Below are positions 6,575 through 8,824 of a DNA stretch of 8,824 bases, one piece after another (the first letter of the stretch is position 1; the number at the start of each line of letters is the position of its first letter). The notes under the pieces are model-generated. The model ran no database searches and had not been told where the DNA came from. It saw only the letters and a list, made by a program, of their open reading frames with translations. The DNA comes from an uncultured Oscillospiraceae bacterium (GTDB taxonomy: Bacteria > Bacillota > Clostridia > Oscillospirales > Oscillospiraceae), in the NCBI GenBank assembly GCA_934565615.1, contig CAKTIH010000095.1, forward strand, positions 1-8,824, in the 5' to 3' direction. Made by a program: the position numbers and the translations under genes.

Positions 6575-7789
6575 ATGGAATACAATTATAAAAATGATTT
6601 CCTGCTGCTTGCGCACAGCGATATAGCGTACCTTGACAGCGCCGCCACCGCGCAGCGCCCCCAGTGCGTCATTGACGCCGAGCGCGACTTTTACTGTCTG
6701 CATAACGCAAACCCGCTCCGCGGTCTCTACCCCCTGAGCGTTGCCGCAACCGAGGACTACGAGAACGCGAGAAACAGCGTCCGCGCTTTCATCGGCGCAA
6801 AGTCGAGCGAGGAAATAATCTTCACCCGCAACACGACCGAGAGCCTGAACCTCGTCGCCTACAGCTACGGCCTGACTAACATCACGGTCGGGGACGAGAT
6901 ACTTGTCTCCATCATGGAGCACCACAGCAATCTCCTCCCGTGGCAGATGGTCTGCCGCCAGACCGGAGCAACTCTCAAGTTCATGGAGTGCGAGCAGGAC
7001 GGCAGCCTTGACCTCAACAAGGTCGAGGAGCTTATCACGGACAAGACCAAGATCGTCGCCATCATGCAGGTGTCGAACGTTCTCGGGCGCGAGTACCCCG
7101 TCAAAGAGATCGCCGCCATGGCGCATAAAAAAGGCGCGGTCTGCGTGGTCGATGGTGCGCAGAGCACCCCGCACATGCCTGTTAACGTGCAGGATATCGA
7201 CGCAGACTTCTTCGCTTTCTCCGGACACAAGGTCTTCGGACCTATGGGCATCGGCGTTCTCTACGGCAAGAAGGCGCTGCTCAATAAGATGCCCCCGTTC
7301 ATGAGCGGCGGCGAGATGATCGAGTCCGTCACCCGCGAGGGCGCGGTGTATGCCGAGCTTCCGCACAAGTTCGAGGCCGGTACGGTCAATGCCGCGGGCG
7401 CTGCCGGGCTTCAGGCCGCGATAGAGTATATTAAAAAAGTAGGCTTTGACGTGATGCAGCGCCGCGAGGCGGAGCTTACCGCCCGCTGCCTTGCCGCGGT
7501 GAAGGCCATCCCGCATATAAACGTCCTCGGCTCCGATAAGCCCGAGGAGCACATCGGCATCGTGAACTTCACGGTCGACGGCGTACACCCGCATGACGTC
7601 AGCGAGATACTCGCCTCCGACGGCGTGGACGTCCGCGCCGGTCACCACTGCGCGCAGCCGCTGCTGACCCACCTTGGGTACAGCTCCACCGTCCGCGCAA
7701 GTCTCGCGTTCTATAACGACTTCGGCGATATCGACCGTCTGGCCGCGAGCCTGTCGACACTGAGGGAGCGTATGGGCTATGGAAAATAG
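6575..7789 (+). CDS. sufS: SufS, group II cysteine desulfurase (PLP-dependent)
   Basis: This 404-residue enzyme converts L-cysteine to L-alanine and an enzyme-bound persulfide, supplying sulfur for cluster assembly. It is a fold-type I PLP enzyme of the SufS/CsdA class. LDSAATAQRP starts the cofactor domain near 20-29. H116 in EHHSN stacks on PLP, D194 in VVDGAQS contacts the pyridine nitrogen, and K219 in SGHKVFGP is the Schiff-base lysine. C359 in RAGHHCAQPL is the persulfide-forming cysteine in the group II context. Length fits the family. The ATG lies one base after the sufD stop codon. The RBS GGAGAG (6562-6567) lies inside the end of sufD, implying translational coupling. The gene overlaps sufU by 11 bases. 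Confidence 0.97.
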   Translation: MEYNYKNDFLLLAHSDIAYLDSAATAQRPQCVIDAERDFYCLHNANPLRGLYPLSVAATEDYENARNSVRAFIGAKSSEEIIFTRNTTESLNLVAYSYGLTNITVGDEILVSIMEHHSNLLPWQMVCRQTGATLKFMECEQDGSLDLNKVEELITDKTKIVAIMQVSNVLGREYPVKEIAAMAHKKGAVCVVDGAQSTPHMPVNVQDIDADFFAFSGHKVFGPMGIGVLYGKKALLNKMPPFMSGGEMIESVTREGAVYAELPHKFEAGTVNAAGAAGLQAAIEYIKKVGFDVMQRREAELTARCLAAVKAIPHINVLGSDKPEEHIGIVNFTVDGVHPHDVSEILASDGVDVRAGHHCAQPLLTHLGYSSTVRASLAFYNDFGDIDRLAASLSTLRERMGYGK

Positions 7790-8210
7790 AAGCTTTTATA
7801 ACGAGATACTCACCGAGCATAACATCCACCCTGAGTTTAAGCATGACCTGCCCGATGCGGACATCGTGCTCGAGGGTGTGAACCCGAGCTGCGGTGACGA
7901 TATTTATCTCAAGCTCAAGACGGACGGGGACACGATCGTTGACGGCGCGTTCGTCGGCGACGGCTGCGCCATCTCGCAGGCCTCGGCGGACATTATGCTC
8001 GGCATGATAGTCGGTAAAAAGAAGGACGAAGCCCTTAAGATGGGAGAGACCTTCATGCGCATGATAAAGGGCGAGGCCACCGATGAGGAGATCGAGAGCC
8101 TTGAAGAGGCTTCGGCGCTCAAGGATATCTCGCACATGCCCGCGCGCGTGAAGTGCGCCGTCCTCGGCTGGCGTACTCTCAAGGAAGCCGTCGGCGAACA
8201 CGAGGACTAA
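7779..8210 (+). CDS. sufU: SufU, zinc-dependent sulfurtransferase partner of SufS
   Basis: This 143-residue IscU-fold protein, in Gram-positive SUF systems, accepts persulfide from SufS and passes it to SufBCD. The zinc and sulfur ligands are visible: C38 and D40 in NPSCGD, C63 in GDGCAIS and C126 in RVKCAVLGW, matching the Cys-Asp-Cys-Cys set of B. subtilis SufU. The acidic insert TDEEIESLEE (101-110) between the second and third cysteines is characteristic of SufU as opposed to scaffold IscU. The start overlaps the end of sufS by 11 bases in another frame. GGGAG (7764-7768) lies 10 bases upstream inside sufS. It is the last gene before the operon terminator. Confidence 0.95.
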   Translation: MENRSFYNEILTEHNIHPEFKHDLPDADIVLEGVNPSCGDDIYLKLKTDGDTIVDGAFVGDGCAISQASADIMLGMIVGKKKDEALKMGETFMRMIKGEATDEEIESLEEASALKDISHMPARVKCAVLGWRTLKEAVGEHED

Positions 8211-8221
8211 AAAGTATATGC

Positions 8222-8253
8222 AGTATAGGGAGCACAAATGTGCTCCCTATACT
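8222..8253 (+). terminator. Terminator hairpin of the suf operon
   Basis: A perfect 14-bp inverted repeat has arms at 8222-8235 (AGTATAGGGAGCAC) and 8240-8253, with a 4-base AAAT loop, starting 11 bases after the sufU stop. Only a short T run follows (bases 8253-8255, then a T-rich CTCTTTG). The structure is very strong, but the U-tract is poor, so it may also act as an mRNA 3' stabiliser. Confidence 0.8.
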
Positions 8254-8304
8254 TTGCGCTCTTTGCCCTTGACTGGGCTCCAAAAAAGTAACAAAAGATT
8301 TACC

Positions 8305-8333
8305 TTGCAAAAATCATTCATACATTGTACAAT
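8305..8333 (+). promoter_or_regulatory. Promoter of the surface protein gene
   Basis: A -35 box TTGCAA (8305-8310), 17-base spacer and -10 box TACAAT (8328-8333) predict a start near 8340 and a 5' UTR of about 57 AT-rich bases ending in a consensus RBS. Confidence 0.65.
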
Positions 8334-8384
8334 AACGTCAGAACATCATTTGATGGTATACATAATAACAGGAAATCAAATTAT

Positions 8385-8390
8385 AGGAGG
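8385..8390 (+). promoter_or_regulatory. Ribosome binding site of the surface protein gene
   Basis: A full AGGAGG lies 6 bases before the ATG at 8397. It fixes the start of an otherwise unrecognised, 3'-incomplete gene. Confidence 0.88.
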
Positions 8391-8396
8391 AAGAGC

Positions 8397-8824
8397 ATGA
8401 ACAAAAAGCTGAGGAAACTTATCCTGCTGTGTCTGCTGCTTGCGATGGCGCTTACGCTTGTAACGCCTGCGGCTTTCGCAGATGGAGAAGAGCCCGGAGA
8501 CACGACGGAACAGGTGGATTCAAATCCTAATCCTGATCCCCCGGCACCTCCGGCTTCTAATCCGGATCAGGGCACGACGACTCCGGAGCAGCCCAAGAAC
8601 CCGGAACAGCAGACGAACCCGGTCACACCCACGACCCCGGATGAACCCGGCACGGGGGGGCAGGAAAATCAGGGCGCACCTGCTGAGCCTGATAAGGCAG
8701 AGACGAAAAACCCGGGCGAAAATGACGGTGATCCTGATGCTGAGGTTCAGCCCGCAATGCTGGGGGCGGCTGCAGTGCAGGCTGACCCGTCCACGGATGG
8801 CGGCGCAGCGGCTGAGTGCAAGCA
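8397..8824 (+). CDS. Secreted proline-rich surface protein, 3' end outside the window
   Basis: 142 codons are visible and the frame is still open at the window edge. Residues 1-28 form a classical Sec signal peptide: basic start (MNKKLRK), hydrophobic core of Leu/Ala, and a predicted cut after AFA before D29. No lipobox cysteine is present at the cut, so a lipoprotein is unlikely. Residues 29 to about 120 are a disordered low-complexity segment rich in Pro, Glu, Asp, Asn, Gln, Thr and Gly, with irregular NP, PE and TP units (for example NPNPDPP and TPEQPKNPEQ). Such linkers usually hold an exported domain away from the cell wall. The following segment (MLGAAAVQAD) turns Ala-rich and may lead into a folded domain, with the first mature cysteine at 141. 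Function is unknown because the informative domains lie beyond the edge. It has its own promoter, separate from suf. Confidence 0.85.
   Translation, partial: MNKKLRKLILLCLLLAMALTLVTPAAFADGEEPGDTTEQVDSNPNPDPPAPPASNPDQGTTTPEQPKNPEQQTNPVTPTTPDEPGTGGQENQGAPAEPDKAETKNPGENDGDPDAEVQPAMLGAAAVQADPSTDGGAAAECK

Noticed and set aside
5617..7672. Long minus-strand open frames (322 codons at 5617-6585 and 437 codons at 6359-7672) opposite sufD and sufS
   Set aside because: They are shadows of well-supported genes, with Arg/Ala/Leu/Val/His-rich compositions typical of antisense frames in GC-rich DNA.
8218..8400. A 60-codon plus-strand frame after sufU
   Set aside because: It reads through the terminator hairpin and the next gene's promoter, with no RBS.

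Overview
The window looks like chromosomal DNA from a GC-rich member of the Clostridia (Bacillota), probably near Oscillospiraceae/Ruminococcaceae. This rests on the suf gene order C-B-D-S-U with a zinc-type SufU, strong GGAGG-type ribosome binding sites, consensus housekeeping promoters and G/C-rich third codon positions. No taxonomic search was possible, so the family level is inference.

Layout. (1) Bases 1-300 hold a minus-strand tRNA-Ala(GGC) with encoded CCA. Between it and its promoter lies a 22-base exact copy of the tRNA's own 5' end. (2) Bases 317-1300 hold a minus-strand AEC-family (auxin efflux carrier-like) transporter with its own promoter. (3) Bases 1316-3251 hold a minus-strand membrane glycosyltransferase of the PMT/GT39 type with a terminator, a promoter and a perfect inverted repeat against the -35 box. 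(4) A divergent intergenic region (3167-3479) carries back-to-back promoters. The rightward one is a perfect consensus promoter followed by a leader of about 130 bases with a possible 27-codon ORF. (5) Bases 3480-8210 hold the compact sufCBDSU operon, closed by a strong hairpin. (6) From 8305 a new promoter and RBS start a secreted, proline-rich surface protein that runs off the right edge.

How the genes work together. sufCBDSU encodes a complete minimal SUF iron-sulfur cluster assembly machine. SufS takes sulfur from cysteine, SufU accepts and relays the persulfide, and the SufBCD scaffold builds the cluster using SufC ATPase activity. All expected catalytic residues are visible. The genes are tightly packed (gaps of 1-16 bases and one 11-base overlap), so co-transcription and translational coupling are likely. 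The transporter, the glycosyltransferase and the surface protein are separate transcription units with no evident link to Fe-S metabolism.

The gene content is largely ordinary. The parts most worth a second look are the tRNA fragment inside the tRNA transcription unit, the suf leader with its small ORF, and the extracytoplasmic insert in the glycosyltransferase. No CRISPR array, insertion sequence, integrase or new defence-like system is visible.
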